The position numbers and the translations under genes were made by a program. DNA of 64,000 nucleotides from NCBI RefSeq assembly GCF_001854805.1, contig NZ_MBLO01000080.1, positions 1-64,000 on the forward strand, written 5' to 3'. This document shows, one piece after another, positions 1-9,013 of the stretch. Within the stretch, counting starts at the first letter, position 1, and each line of letters begins with the position of its first letter. This DNA comes from Pseudofrankia coriaricola. GTDB lineage: Bacteria > Actinomycetota > Actinomycetes > Frankiales > Frankiaceae. The notes under the pieces were generated by a model. That model saw only the letters and a program-made list of their open reading frames with translations, did not search any database and was not told the DNA's origin.

Positions 1-174
1 TATATATAAATCTATGGGCGACAGAGACGCTCCGCCGGTCGGTGGGTCCGGACGGATCCGGGCCGACGTGACCACCACCGCCGGCGGGCCTGAGCCGTCT
101 CCGCCGAGCGGTCTGGCGATTCATCCAGCCGCGGCGGGCCTGGCGGCCCGCCGCGTTTATCGCGAAGGACTCTG
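1..174 (+). promoter_or_regulatory. AT-rich start and leader of the substrate-binding gene
   Basis: The first twelve bases are TATATATAAATC, far more A/T-rich than anything nearby and close to a -10 element. A 53-codon open frame starts at ATG 14 without a ribosome site and ends in TGA at 173-175, overlapping the next start as TGATG. I treat the stretch as leader or promoter rather than a proven gene. It contains the hairpin listed separately. The window edge hides what lies upstream. Confidence 0.3.
131..154 (+). terminator. Perfect 10-bp hairpin ahead of the ABC lipoprotein gene
   Basis: GCGGCGGGCC (131-140) and GGCCCGCCGC (145-154) are exact inverted copies around a TGGC loop. There is no long T-run, only GTTTAT after it. 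It may end an upstream transcript or attenuate the gene beginning 21 bases later; the sequence does not decide between these. Confidence 0.45.
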
Positions 175-1548
175 ATGAGACTGCCCGCACGATTAACGAC
201 CCGCCTCGTCGCGGCACTGGCCGCCTCGGCCGCGGTCATGGCGGGGATGGCCGCCTGTTCGGACGACAAGGCCGACACGACCACCAGCGCTCCGACGGTC
301 GGCGTCGCCGACGTGAAGGCCGGGCCGCCCTCCGGGTGGAGCGACGGCGGCTACAAGCCGGACCTGTCCACGCTGAAGTGCGGCCAGACGGCCGCCGACC
401 CCACCCGGGGAATCACCGACACGGAGATCACCATCGGTGGCCTGGCCTATCTGACGAGTCCGTCCGGTGCCTCGATGACCGGCACGGAGGCGGGCGCCCA
501 GGCACGGTTCGCCCGTGCCAACGCCGAGGGCGGCATCAACGGACGTAAGATCAACTATGTTGGCACCCTCGACGATGGCAACGACCCGGCCCGCAACAGC
601 TCGCAGGCCAAGGTGCTCGTCGAGCAGAAGAAAATCTTCGCCGCCGTGCCGGTGATGACCAGCGGCGCCAGCTACCTGGACACGTTCTGCGCGCAGACCG
701 TCCCGTTCTTCGGCTGGGGGTTCAACTCCGGCTTCTGCAACACCTCGATCGGGTTCGGCATCACCGGATGCCTGCTGCCCGGCAAGGACCTCAAGGCCAC
801 CGCGACCACCTACGGCGTCATGCTCAACGCCCTCTTCGGCGGCAACGCGACCGGGAAGACAGTCGCCCTCGTGGGCAACGACGACGACACCGCACGCACG
901 GGGCTGGCGTCCATCGCCCGGCAGATCAAGTCGGTCGGCCTCGACGTCGTGTACCAGGAGACGCCGATTCCCGACTCCGGCCTGAGCGACGCCACCCCGA
1001 TCGTCAGCGGGATCATGACGGCGAACAAGGGCGCGCCGCCGGACGTGGTGCTCTACGGCACGGACTTCACCGCGACCACCAAGCTGACCGAGGCGCTGGA
1101 TGCCGCCGGGTACAAGGGCAAGCACCTCAACACCGTCGGCTATGACCCTCGGCTGGCCGCCGCCAAGCTGCCCGGTCTGGAAGGGGCCTACACGTCCCTG
1201 CAGTGGCAGCCGGGCTCGGACGTCTCCGTGCCGGCGATCAAGCAGATGGCCGACGACATCAACAAGTACGCCCCGGGCACTGCGATCAGCCTGCCGACGA
1301 TCGCCGGGTACTGGTCCGCCGACATGTTCGTCGCCGCGGCGACCAAGGCCGGCAAGGACCTGAACCTCAACACCCTGCTCAAGCTCATGAACGGCAACTT
1401 CTCCTACTACGTCGACAACGCGGTGGCCGAGTCCCGCTGGCCGCTCAACCACTTCCTCTCGACGCCGTGCACCTCCGTCGTCCAGCTGAACGGCGACAAG
1501 TACGACGTCACCAGCGCCCTGTCCTGCGGGGCCTACACGGCCGGCTGA
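175..1548 (+). CDS. ABC transporter substrate-binding lipoprotein, branched-chain amino acid type
   Basis: 457 aa extracellular binding lipoprotein of the Leu/Ile/Val-type periplasmic-binding family (Peripla_BP_6). Residues 1-28 are a lipoprotein signal: basic start, hydrophobic A/V-rich core and Met-Ala-Ala-Cys ending in Cys28. The family hallmarks follow, such as the segment from about residue 78 reading GITDTEITIGGLAYLTSP. GAAGGA at 164-169 supports ATG 175. No permease or ATPase gene lies downstream; the gene is closed by a 12-bp hairpin, so it is an orphan binding protein or belongs to a transporter left of the window. Actinobacteria often pair such orphans with catabolic loci, so the ligand need not be an amino acid. 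Confidence 0.85.
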   Translation: MRLPARLTTRLVAALAASAAVMAGMAACSDDKADTTTSAPTVGVADVKAGPPSGWSDGGYKPDLSTLKCGQTAADPTRGITDTEITIGGLAYLTSPSGASMTGTEAGAQARFARANAEGGINGRKINYVGTLDDGNDPARNSSQAKVLVEQKKIFAAVPVMTSGASYLDTFCAQTVPFFGWGFNSGFCNTSIGFGITGCLLPGKDLKATATTYGVMLNALFGGNATGKTVALVGNDDDTARTGLASIARQIKSVGLDVVYQETPIPDSGLSDATPIVSGIMTANKGAPPDVVLYGTDFTATTKLTEALDAAGYKGKHLNTVGYDPRLAAAKLPGLEGAYTSLQWQPGSDVSVPAIKQMADDINKYAPGTAISLPTIAGYWSADMFVAAATKAGKDLNLNTLLKLMNGNFSYYVDNAVAESRWPLNHFLSTPCTSVVQLNGDKYDVTSALSCGAYTAG

Positions 1549-1627
1549 CAGCCTGTGATCCGTGCACAGGCGCCGTGCGCGTGCCGGGCGCGGGGCCGCC
1601 GCGCGGATCACATGGTGAACATGTCTG

Positions 1628-1656
1628 AGGGGCGCCGCCAGGCGGGCGGCGCCCCT
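1628..1656 (+). terminator. Intrinsic terminator after the substrate-binding gene
   Basis: A 12-bp perfect stem (1628-1639 with 1645-1656) encloses the loop AGGCG. It lies 80 bases after the stop of the lipoprotein gene and before the next gene. It has no U-tract, as is common for GC-rich actinobacterial terminators. Confidence 0.7.
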
Positions 1657-1751
1657 GAGCACGGCGGCGCCGGACCGGTCATGGGCCTCAGATGTCAGGC
1701 CTCGCGAACCGGCGACCGCCGTCGGCGCCCAGCCGGAGGCGGAGTCTGGTG

Positions 1752-2777
1752 ATGACTGACGAACGGGACGCCGGGCGAGGCCCCGACGCGAGCGAGCGAC
1801 CGGCGGCGGAGGGCCTGAAGGTCGGGCTGTTCGTGGACGCGCGGAACCCCCAGCCGTGGCGGCGCCCCTGGCGGGAGCACTACCCCAGGCTGCTCGACCT
1901 GGCCGCCGAGGCCGACCGGCTCGGCGCGGACTGCATCTGGCTCACCGAACACCACGGGTTCGACGACGGGTACCTTCCGCAGCCCCTCGTGCTGGCGGCG
2001 GCCGCGGCGAGCCGCACGGCGCGGGCGAGGATCGGCACGGCCGTGCTGCTGGCGCCGATCCGCGACCCGGTTCACCTGGCGGAGGAGGCGGCACTCGTCG
2101 ACCTCGTGTCGGGTGGCCGGCTGGAGCTCGGCCTTGGAGCGGGGTACGTGCCGGGCGAGTTCGAGCTGTTCGGCGTCGACATGGCGGCGCGGTTCGCCAC
2201 CCTCGACGCGGTGTTCACCCGGGTGCGCGCCCTGCTGACCGACGGTGGCGTCACCCCGGCGCCTCTGCAGCGTCCGGTGCCGATGTGGCTGGGCTACGGC
2301 GGGCCGGTGGGTGCGCGCAGGGCCGGGCGGATGGGCGCGTCGCTGCTCACCATCGGCCGGCGGGCGGCGGCCGCGTATCTCGAGGGCCTGGCCGAGGGCG
2401 GGCACGACCTCGCGTCGGCCCGGTTGGCCGGCGACGTGGACATCGTGGTGGCCGACGACCCGGAAGCCGCCTACGAACGGATCAGGCCGCACTACCTGTA
2501 CCAGCTGAACTCCTACCGGCAGGCCGGTCGGCTGGGGCCACCGCATTCCGAGGCGGAGCTCGGCGACCGGCTCGGGCATGGCCGCGCCCGCGTTCAGCTG
2601 AACCTGCTCGTGCTGTCGCCCGACGAGGCCGTGACCGAGGTGCGCCGCCGGGTCGCGGGCCTGCCGGTGGCGCACGTCTACACCTGGGCGACGGTCGCCC
2701 AGATGCCCGAGGACCTGGCCGCCCGTCACCTCGAACTGTGGCTCGGACCGGTACGGGACGCCCTGTCGGCGCCCTGA
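1752..2777 (+). CDS. Luciferase-like (probably F420-dependent) oxidoreductase
   Basis: 341 aa. A bacterial-luciferase-like TIM-barrel (PF00296) is visible: the early strand LKVGLFVDARNP, then WLTEHHGFDDGY (the conserved E-H-H after the second strand), LLAPIRDPVHLAEEAALVD, SGGRLELGLGAGYVP and PMWLGYGG. Actinobacterial members typically transfer hydride with F420 or FMNH2; substrates are unknown. GGAGG at 1735-1739 and GGAG at 1741-1744 favour ATG 1752 over an in-frame upstream ATG at 1692, which would add 20 poorly conserved residues. A SnoaL-like gene follows 93 bp downstream, so the two may share a transcript in an oxidative pathway. Confidence 0.8.
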   Translation: MTDERDAGRGPDASERPAAEGLKVGLFVDARNPQPWRRPWREHYPRLLDLAAEADRLGADCIWLTEHHGFDDGYLPQPLVLAAAAASRTARARIGTAVLLAPIRDPVHLAEEAALVDLVSGGRLELGLGAGYVPGEFELFGVDMAARFATLDAVFTRVRALLTDGGVTPAPLQRPVPMWLGYGGPVGARRAGRMGASLLTIGRRAAAAYLEGLAEGGHDLASARLAGDVDIVVADDPEAAYERIRPHYLYQLNSYRQAGRLGPPHSEAELGDRLGHGRARVQLNLLVLSPDEAVTEVRRRVAGLPVAHVYTWATVAQMPEDLAARHLELWLGPVRDALSAP

Positions 2778-2870
2778 CCGCCCGGCCACGCGCACGTCGA
2801 CCCAAGCGACACCAACGACACGCATGACACCAACGACCCGCACGACTTGCATGACCAAGGAGGCGCAGCT

Positions 2871-3248
2871 ATGGACTTGGCCGACCGCCTGGCGCTCGGC
2901 GAGCTTCCGGCCCGCTACGGCGACCTGATCGACGACCGCAACTGGCGGGATCTCGACCAGATCTTTCTACCGGACGCCACGTTCGACATACCCGGTCAGG
3001 TCCTCGACGGGCTGGCCGAGATCCGGACGTTCATGACCCAGGCCCGCCACCCGCGGACCCACATCATGACCAACATCTATGTCGACGAGACGCCGGACGG
3101 CGTCATCCTCCGGTTCCGCCTCGTGGGCATGCGGCCCGACGGCCGGATCAGCACCGGCCGGTACCGCGACGTCGTGGTGAAGCGCCCGGAGGGCTGGCGG
3201 GTGGTAAGCCGGGTCTTCACCGCGACTCCGTACGAGGATCCAGCGTAA
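2871..3248 (+). CDS. SnoaL-like / NTF2-fold protein
   Basis: 125 aa, the size of a single NTF2-like alpha+beta cone domain. The pattern LADRLALGELPARYGDLIDDRNW followed by DATFDIPGQ and later RTHIMTNIYVDE, then RVVSRVFTATPYED, is typical of the SnoaL-like family used as small cyclases, dehydratases or binding proteins. The start is fixed by AAGGAGG at 2857-2863, seven bases before ATG 2871. It lies behind the luciferase-like oxidoreductase on the same strand, a frequent pairing in actinobacterial degradative loci. Confidence 0.75.
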   Translation: MDLADRLALGELPARYGDLIDDRNWRDLDQIFLPDATFDIPGQVLDGLAEIRTFMTQARHPRTHIMTNIYVDETPDGVILRFRLVGMRPDGRISTGRYRDVVVKRPEGWRVVSRVFTATPYEDPA

Positions 3249-3705
3249 AGAACGTTCACCCGACCGTAGTCGTGAAAGATCGCCGGTTCTGTACCCGGAT
3301 CCGAGTTCTGACCCCCTGCCAGGTTCGGATTCGGGTACACATCCGCCGATCAAGCTCATGGCGCGGTGGCACGGCCGGGCCAACGTTGGCTGACGCAGGA
3401 CACTAGCTGGGAACGGGTCGATCACGACTCACCACTTCCGCCCGGCGAAGGCTGTGAGACGCGACACTCGGGCCGCGAGGGCCGTCGATGGGCCGCCGGA
3501 GGCCGACCAGCGCCTGTGAGCTGGACATCTGTCGCGAGACCCATAGCCCTGTGCACGGGTGTTCAGCGCGTACCGTACCGAAACAGGCAGCGAGAAAACA
3601 CACACCGAACTACACTGATGGCGCGACGGAGAATGCGACGTGTAGCCCCGGTCAGCCACGTTCCCGCGCGCCGGAAGAGCAGACCGACAGGCTGGAGTCG
3701 ATGCC
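3249..3705. other. Gene-poor stretch with one inverted repeat
   Basis: I see no credible gene in these 457 bases. Short open frames occur on both strands but have no coding character or ribosome sites. The only structure is the inverted repeat at 3290-3339. Confidence 0.5.
3290..3339. repeat. Imperfect 17-bp inverted repeat downstream of the SnoaL-like gene
   Basis: TGTACCCGGATCCGAGT (3290-3306) is mirrored by GTTCGGATTCGGGTACA (3323-3339), matching at 14 of 17 positions around a 16-base loop. It is 42 bp past the stop and may be a transcript-end hairpin or the footprint of a lost element. Confidence 0.5.
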
Positions 3706-4527
3706 GTGAGAAGGCACTGGTCCTGGCTTATTCCTCTTCTCGTCGCGGTCACGTCCCTCACGACACTGATCTTGCTTCCGGTCGATGGCCGCGGCGCACT
3801 GTACGTGTTGCTCGTGGTGGTCAGCTGGGTCCTTTTCGCCGTCTTCCTGACCGCAATGGTGATCACCGTCGTGAACGCGGTGCGCCTGCGACGGAGCCGT
3901 CGCCGCCGGGCCCGCGCGGAGATCGCCGCGCGGGAGACGCGGAAACAGGCTGAGACCGTCGAGGCATGGCGTGAGGCATGTGACCTGCTTGTCGCGCTCG
4001 CTCGGGGGACTCTGCTGCCAGCGCTAACCGTATGGGGTCCTGTCCTGAACCCCGGTGAACAGGCGTTCCTCGACACGGTGGTTTATGGTTCACGGTACTA
4101 CGGCGGAGACGGCGCCTACGTGCACGTCAACTCCGTGTTCGTGGGGCCGGCGCCGTTCATGGTATTCGGGATGGCCGCCACGGCGATGGGGAACAGCGCC
4201 CGTCGAAACGCGGCCGCAGCGGATGTGGTTCGCCGCTGGCGCGACCCGCGGCAGCTGCGCATCATCGTCACCAACTACGGGTTCCTCTGCTTCGCGGAGG
4301 ATCGATGGCACTCCTTCGCGTTCCGTCTGGTCTCCGGTTTCTATCCCGAGCCGCTGAACTGGTCGGTCGTGTTCACCTTCAGCGACGGGATACCGCCGTT
4401 GCGCCTTGACGGCGAGGGCGCACCCGCTGTCGCGGTCCTCTCCGCCTGGGCGATGGGGGGGCAAGCCTGGCTTCGGGACCATCCGGCGCTGGAACCGCTT
4501 CGCCCGGTACGCCACAGCGCCCACTGA
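3706..4527 (+). CDS. Unrecognised two-TM membrane protein with cytoplasmic domain
   Basis: 273 aa. Two hydrophobic helices lie at about residues 7-25 (LIPLLVAVTSLTTLILL) and 31-58 (LYVLLVVVSWVLFAVFLTAMVITVVN), followed by an Arg-rich stretch RLRRSRRRRARAE. This predicts a hairpin anchor with a large cytoplasmic C-terminal domain. The C-terminal part has regular alpha/beta character (QLRIIVTNYGFLCFAEDRWHSF) but no motif I can name. GTG 3706 is supported by GGAG at 3694-3697. An upstream small frame ends in the overlapping GTGA; I do not consider it a gene. Function unknown. Confidence 0.6.
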   Translation: MRRHWSWLIPLLVAVTSLTTLILLPVDGRGALYVLLVVVSWVLFAVFLTAMVITVVNAVRLRRSRRRRARAEIAARETRKQAETVEAWREACDLLVALARGTLLPALTVWGPVLNPGEQAFLDTVVYGSRYYGGDGAYVHVNSVFVGPAPFMVFGMAATAMGNSARRNAAAADVVRRWRDPRQLRIIVTNYGFLCFAEDRWHSFAFRLVSGFYPEPLNWSVVFTFSDGIPPLRLDGEGAPAVAVLSAWAMGGQAWLRDHPALEPLRPVRHSAH

Positions 4528-4595
4528 CCGGTCGCTCACGCTCCCGCGCGGAAGACGGCCCGTCGAGGTCAGGTGGCCGGGCTTGGCGCGCCCGG

Positions 4596-4716
4596 TTATT
4601 CGGCGTGGGCTGGCGTGGGCCGGACGTATCGCTCGGCGAGGAGCTGCCGGTTTCCCTCGCCCTTCGAGGTGTGCGGGATCCGGTCGACCAGGTGGATTCG
4701 CTTCGGCACGGCGAAT
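4596..4716 (-). pseudogene. C-terminal scrap of an acyl-CoA synthetase
   Basis: The minus strand encodes about 40 residues, with [17 protein letters not shown], ending in a stop. This matches the extreme C-terminal end of AMP-forming acyl-CoA synthetases, where the catalytic Lys lies in a P-x-T-x-x-G-K-type motif. Nothing N-terminal to it remains. It is joined at about 4717 to an oxalyl-CoA decarboxylase fragment, so a deletion probably fused two genes of one oxalate or formyl/oxalyl-CoA module. Remnant only. Confidence 0.6.
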
Positions 4717-5130
4717 GCGCCCCTTGCCGAGGACCACCAGCGGCCGCTTCGCCTCGGTGAGCAGCGCCAGCGCACGTCGGACCGACCCCGGCGCCGGCGG
4801 CCGGCTGGGCGCCGGGCCCGCCACGGTGAACACCGACTCCCGCGCCGCCTCCGGCGACATCGTCTCTCCGAGAACCCGCGCGGGAAGGCCGAGGTAGACC
4901 CCTCCCGGGCGTCCGGACACCGCTGCCCGAACGGCCCTGGCCACCCCGAGCCCGACCTTTCCACGGCGTCAACCCGAAACGCCGCCTTCGTATGGGGCCG
5001 CGCGGCGGAGAGCTGGTCGAGTTCCTCGTAGTCACCCTGCCGCAGATCGACGATGGCGCGATCGCTCGAACCGCTGATCTGGACGACTGGGAAACAGTTG
5101 GTGGTCGCGTTCGCGCGGCTCGCCGGCCCC
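4717..5130 (-). pseudogene. Internal fragment of oxalyl-CoA decarboxylase
   Basis: Minus-strand translation gives [20 protein letters not shown], then [18 protein letters not shown] and, after a one-base slip near 4957, [18 protein letters not shown]. These are characteristic of the thiamine-diphosphate enzyme oxalyl-CoA decarboxylase (roughly residues 100-240 of a protein near 570 aa). The N-terminal part and the whole C-terminal cofactor domain are missing. The fragment abuts an acyl-CoA synthetase tail on one side and a broken NB-ARC gene on the other. Confidence 0.7.
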
Positions 5131-5149
5131 CCAGGGACCTTTCGCGTGG

Positions 5150-6350
5150 CGGCCGAGGATCAGCGGCCGAAGCCGCCGTCAAGGCCACCAGCGTCGCACG
5201 CGGAGCAGTGCGGAGATGAGCCACCGCGACAGCCCATCCGCCTTTCCGGTCGCGGATGGCGGCCGCCATTGCCTCGGCGAGGGCAGGTTGGAGCTGGGTG
5301 GCCGGAAGATGCGGCGCCAGCGCGGCCAGGACCCGTGCCCGGGTGACTGGCCAGTCGACGAGCGAGTCCCGAGGCGGACCATCGAGCCCGCCAGCGCGAG
5401 GGCCTGGATCAGCCCGCCGCAGCGCCGGACGATCTCACCGGCGACCGGCGGGAGTTCGTCGACCGCGCGGCCGGCATGCGCCGCCAAGACCCTTCGGGAG
5501 AGGTTCTCGTCTGCCATCGCCAGCTCGTGGCCACCGGCGTCGGCGTACCACGCCTGCCGCGTGCGGGATGTGACCAGGATCCGCACCCCGGCCGGCGGCT
5601 GGAAGGCATTCACGACGGCGATGTCCCAGACGTCGTCGAGAACGATCAGGCAGCGGGCACCGACCAGCATCCGCCGCAGCCGGCGCACCCCCTCGGCGGC
5701 GTCGACGACCCGGGCGACGTCGCCGAACGCGGTCAGCACCCGGCCGAGGAGCCCGGCGAGGCCCGGGATACGTCCGACCCGTTCCCACACGATCCCGTCC
5801 GTGAACAGCTCCCGCACCGCGGGGTCGTGCACGACGGCGGTCGCGATCGTCGACTTGCCAGTTCCGCCCATCCCCCACACCTCGACCGCCTGACCGGCCT
5901 CCAGCTCGGCCAGCAGCTCGCGCAGCGCGCCGACGTTGGCGCCGCGAGCCACATAGCGGGGTGGCAGGGACGGCAGCAGGTCCTACGCCGGCTTCATACG
6001 GCCACGCGCCAGCCCGGCGCCGGCCCCACCCGCGAACACAGCGTTGGCGGGGAACAATCGCGCCGCCTCCGCGAACAGTGTCTCCGAAGGCCCGCTCGCA
6101 CACCCTGGGTGATCAGAGCGGAGACCTCGGACCAGAAGGCGTATGCGTCGGGTACCTGCCAGGACGGGTGCCGACCAGCGCCGAGCCCCGCCGCCACCAG
6201 CAGCCGCCGCGCCGCCCCGGGATCCGCGAACACGTCCGCGAACTCCCCGATCTCCGCCGGCGAGAGGGCACCCACCGGCGGCCCACCCCCGCCCCGACAC
6301 CGCCACACGCTCTGGCCGGCCGTCCTCACGAACATCATCCCACCCGGCAT
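5150..6350 (-). pseudogene. Broken EAD/NB-ARC STAND protein
   Basis: The reconstructed order is an N-terminal effector-associated-like domain (LSPAEIGEFADVFADPGAAR, then YAFWSEV, then LFPANAVFAGG) followed by an NB-ARC ATPase with P-loop GMGGTGKST and Walker B CLIVLDDVWD. The candidate start is ATG 6350. Three lesions are visible: a frameshift at about 6088 inside the EAD, an in-frame TAG at 5983-5985 between EAD and ATPase, and a frameshift at about 5366 after LALAGSMVRLG, where the sequence resumes in another frame. No repeat sensor domain follows; the gene stops where the oxalyl-CoA decarboxylase scrap begins. Such STAND proteins are usually conflict or signalling switches. An intact stretch from 5952 to 5179 could still make a bare NB-ARC domain. 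Confidence 0.65.
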
Positions 6351-6597
6351 GGGTTCCCCGACACGCCGCGTTGCCCATACCGGGACACCCCGGCGAGACA
6401 CCCCGGCAGCGCAGCCCGCGGCAGTCCGGCAAAACCGATCTTGGAGCGTCGCATGCGCGCCCGCGGGCCCGGGGCGCGGACGCGAGTACGGGCGACGGCC
6501 GGGGCGGCAACGCACCGCCGAGAAGGCGGCCTCCCCTTGGGGGATGATCTGGTCGGGCCATCCGAGCCTGGAGCGGTATCGATGATTGAGGGTGAGC

Positions 6598-7395
6598 ATG
6601 GCCGGCGAGAACACAACCAGGCTCGCGGTACTGATCGACGCGGACAACGCGTCGCCCGCGAGCGTCGAGGGGCTGCTGGCCGAGGTCGCCAAGTACGGCA
6701 CCGCGCACGTCAAACGCGCCTTCGGGGACTGGACCGGAACCAGCCTGAGGGGATGGAAGGACCAGCTGCTGGCCCAGTCGATCCAGCCCATCCAGCAGTT
6801 CGCCTACACCAGCGGCAAGAACGCGACCGACGCGGCGATGGTCATCGACGCGATGGACCTGCTGTACTCCGGCCGCTTCGACGGGTTCTGCATCGTCTCC
6901 AGCGACAGCGACTTCACCCGGCTCGCCCAGCGCGTGCGGGAGTCCGGCCTGACCGTGTACGGCTTCGGCGAGCGCAAGACCCCGAAATCCTTCGTCGCCG
7001 CCTGCGACAAGTTCATCTACGTCGAGAACCTCACCACCGAGGCCGAGCCCATCACCGCGGCCGGCACGGCACCCAGGCTGGCGACCCGCCCACCCGCGTT
7101 GCAGCTCAAGGCGGACGCCGGCCTGGTCAACCTCCTGCGCAATTCGATAGACGCGGCCTCCGACGACGACGGTTGGGCGACACTGGCATCGGTTGGCAAC
7201 ATCATCACCAAGCGGAAGCCGGACTTCGACTCCAGGAGCTACGGCTACACCAAGCTCAGCGACCTGCTGGCCGCGATCAGTCTCTTCGAGGTGAGCCGCC
7301 GCAGCCCGGGCGACGGAAAACCCGCGATAATCTACGTGCGCGACAAGCGAAACACCCAGGGCGACAAACCCAAGATCGGCGCATTGGGCGGGTAG
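6598..7395 (+). CDS. NYN-domain (PIN-like) RNase-like protein with C-terminal OST-HTH/LOTUS-like domain
   Basis: 265 aa. The N-terminal NYN fold has its acidic residues in place: LAVLIDADNASP (Asp14, Asp16), ATDAAMVIDAMDLLYSGRFD and CIVSSDSDFTRLAQRVRESG. The metal-binding set looks complete, so ribonuclease activity is plausible. After a linker (about 150-175) a LOTUS-like segment follows (DDDGWATLASVGNIITKRKP, then YGYTKLSDLLAAISLFEV). This LabA/DUF88-type arrangement is widespread in bacteria. AGGG at 6589-6592 supports ATG 6598; TTG 6586 and GTG 6592 are in-frame alternatives. It stands alone on its strand. Confidence 0.8.
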   Translation: MAGENTTRLAVLIDADNASPASVEGLLAEVAKYGTAHVKRAFGDWTGTSLRGWKDQLLAQSIQPIQQFAYTSGKNATDAAMVIDAMDLLYSGRFDGFCIVSSDSDFTRLAQRVRESGLTVYGFGERKTPKSFVAACDKFIYVENLTTEAEPITAAGTAPRLATRPPALQLKADAGLVNLLRNSIDAASDDDGWATLASVGNIITKRKPDFDSRSYGYTKLSDLLAAISLFEVSRRSPGDGKPAIIYVRDKRNTQGDKPKIGALGG

Positions 7396-7648
7396 GACGG
7401 CGCCGAACCGTCCCCAGCCCAGGCGGGCCGTAGTCGGCCGAGGCGCCCTGACGACCAACCCTTCAGGCCCATCCGGATCGAGAAGGTTCATGGTGTCGAT
7501 CCCATCCCGGCCTGGGTTCTGTGTCCCGGGTCGAGCGGCGGATCGGCCTCGGCGGACCGGCTCCCGACCGACGGACCGAGCTGGTGCTGTCACGGATGTG
7601 GCTCCGCTCGGTAATGCCCGCTCGCCTGGAACCACGGATAATTGCGTC

Positions 7649-9013
7649 ATGAGCGAGATCTGCACGGACCGCTGGGGCGTCCCGGTGCGGGCAGCCGACC
7701 CGGCCGCCGTCACGTTGCTGGACCAGGCGATCCAAGATCTCGTCTCGCTCGCCGGGGACCCGGTCGGCGGCGCCGAGGCCGCGATCGCCGCGGACGGCGA
7801 GCTGGCGCTCGCCCGGGTCTTTCGCGCCTACCTGTCGCTCTACGCGACGACCGCCGAGGGTGGTGCCCAGGCCAGCGAGCTCCTCAAGCCGCTGGAGGTC
7901 GCCACTGCCGGCCTGGCCGGGGCCCCCGCCGGGCTGGCAGCCCCGCGCGAGGCCCATCACCTGGCCGCCGCCAGGGCGTGGGCGGACGGCGACTGGCGGG
8001 CGGCCACCCGGGCGCTGGAGCGGGCCCTGCTAGCCAACCCCCGTGACCTGCTGGCGCTGAAGGTGGCGCAGGATCTCTACTTCTTCCTCGGCAACCGTCA
8101 CGAGCTGCGCGACGTCGTGGCGCGGGTGCTCCCCTCCTGGCCGGAGGGCGACCCGGCCTCGGGGTTCGTCCAGGGGATGTACGCGTTCGGACTGGAGGAG
8201 AACGCGGACTACCGAGGTGCGGAGGAGGCGGCCCGCCGCGCCCTTGCCCGCGACCCGAAGGACGTGTGGGCCGTGCACGCGCTGGCCCACGTGTTCGAGA
8301 TGGAGGGCGGCCTCGCGTCGGGCACGTCGTTCCTGACCTCGTCGGCCCCCGCCTGGCGGGACAGCTTTTTCGCGGTGCACAACTGGTGGCACCTCGGGCT
8401 GTACCTGCTGGAGCTGGGCCGGGCCGACGACGCGCTCGCGCTGTACGACGAACGGATCCGCGCGGCCAGGTCGACCGAGTGGCTCGACGTCGTCGACGCG
8501 GCGGCCCTGCTTTGGCGGCTGGCGCTGTACGGGACGGACGTGGACGCCCGCGCGGCCGCGCTCGCGGCGGACATCTCCGACCTGATGGGCGCGCCGGCAT
8601 ATATCTTCAACGACTGGCACGCTGTCATGACCTTCGGGCTGGCCGGCGATCATGCCCGCGCGGCCCAGGTCATCGCCGCCAACCGGAGCCTGACCGCCCC
8701 CACCAACAGAAGGGCGGCCGAACGGGCCGGGCTAACTCTTCTCACGGCCTTCTCGGCGTTCTCCGCCGGCGAGCCTGTGGCCGCGGTGGACCTGCTGATC
8801 GACATCCGCCCCGAGGCCAACGCGGTCGGCGGGAGCCACGCGCAGCGCGACATCATCGACCTGACCCTGATTGCCGCGGCGGCAAGGTCCGGGCAGGCCG
8901 GCCTCGCCCGCGCCCTGGTCACCGAGCGGGTCGCGCGGAAGCCGCCGGCCGAGCCCTCGGCCCGCGCCCTGCTTCTCGCCAACGGCGGCGACGAAGCCTG
9001 GCTCACCTGGTAG
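7649..9013 (+). CDS. Tetratricopeptide-repeat protein 38-like protein
   Basis: 454 aa of paired helices throughout. Repeats are visible as AARAWADGDWRAATRALERAL, DYRGAEEAARRALARDPKD with VWAVHALAHVFEMEG, and WWHLGLYLLELGRADDALAL. The segment RDSFFAVHNWWHLGLY followed by IFNDWHAVM is the pattern of the TTC38 family, a helical-repeat protein of unknown biochemical role. There is no signal peptide, so it is cytoplasmic. I chose ATG 7649 (MSEICTDRW) because the 53 residues upstream in frame from 7490 lack family character. Confidence 0.75.
   Translation: MSEICTDRWGVPVRAADPAAVTLLDQAIQDLVSLAGDPVGGAEAAIAADGELALARVFRAYLSLYATTAEGGAQASELLKPLEVATAGLAGAPAGLAAPREAHHLAAARAWADGDWRAATRALERALLANPRDLLALKVAQDLYFFLGNRHELRDVVARVLPSWPEGDPASGFVQGMYAFGLEENADYRGAEEAARRALARDPKDVWAVHALAHVFEMEGGLASGTSFLTSSAPAWRDSFFAVHNWWHLGLYLLELGRADDALALYDERIRAARSTEWLDVVDAAALLWRLALYGTDVDARAAALAADISDLMGAPAYIFNDWHAVMTFGLAGDHARAAQVIAANRSLTAPTNRRAAERAGLTLLTAFSAFSAGEPVAAVDLLIDIRPEANAVGGSHAQRDIIDLTLIAAAARSGQAGLARALVTERVARKPPAEPSARALLLANGGDEAWLTW

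Noticed and set aside
193-1662. A 489-codon open frame on the minus strand across the binding-protein gene
   Set aside because: It mirrors the GC-rich codon pattern of the real gene on the other strand; it has no family motif and the plus-strand protein is clearly recognisable.
3488-3709. A 73-codon frame overlapping the two-TM protein start as GTGA
   Set aside because: No ribosome site and no protein-like character; the overlap is probably chance.
5983-7713. A 576-codon minus-strand frame spanning the NYN gene
   Set aside because: Only its last ~35 residues (EAD end) are meaningful. The rest is antisense to the well-defined NYN gene.
6598-9013. NYN nuclease and TPR protein as a two-gene defence pair
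   Set aside because: They are separated by about 250 bases without coupling and both families are common stand-alone genes.
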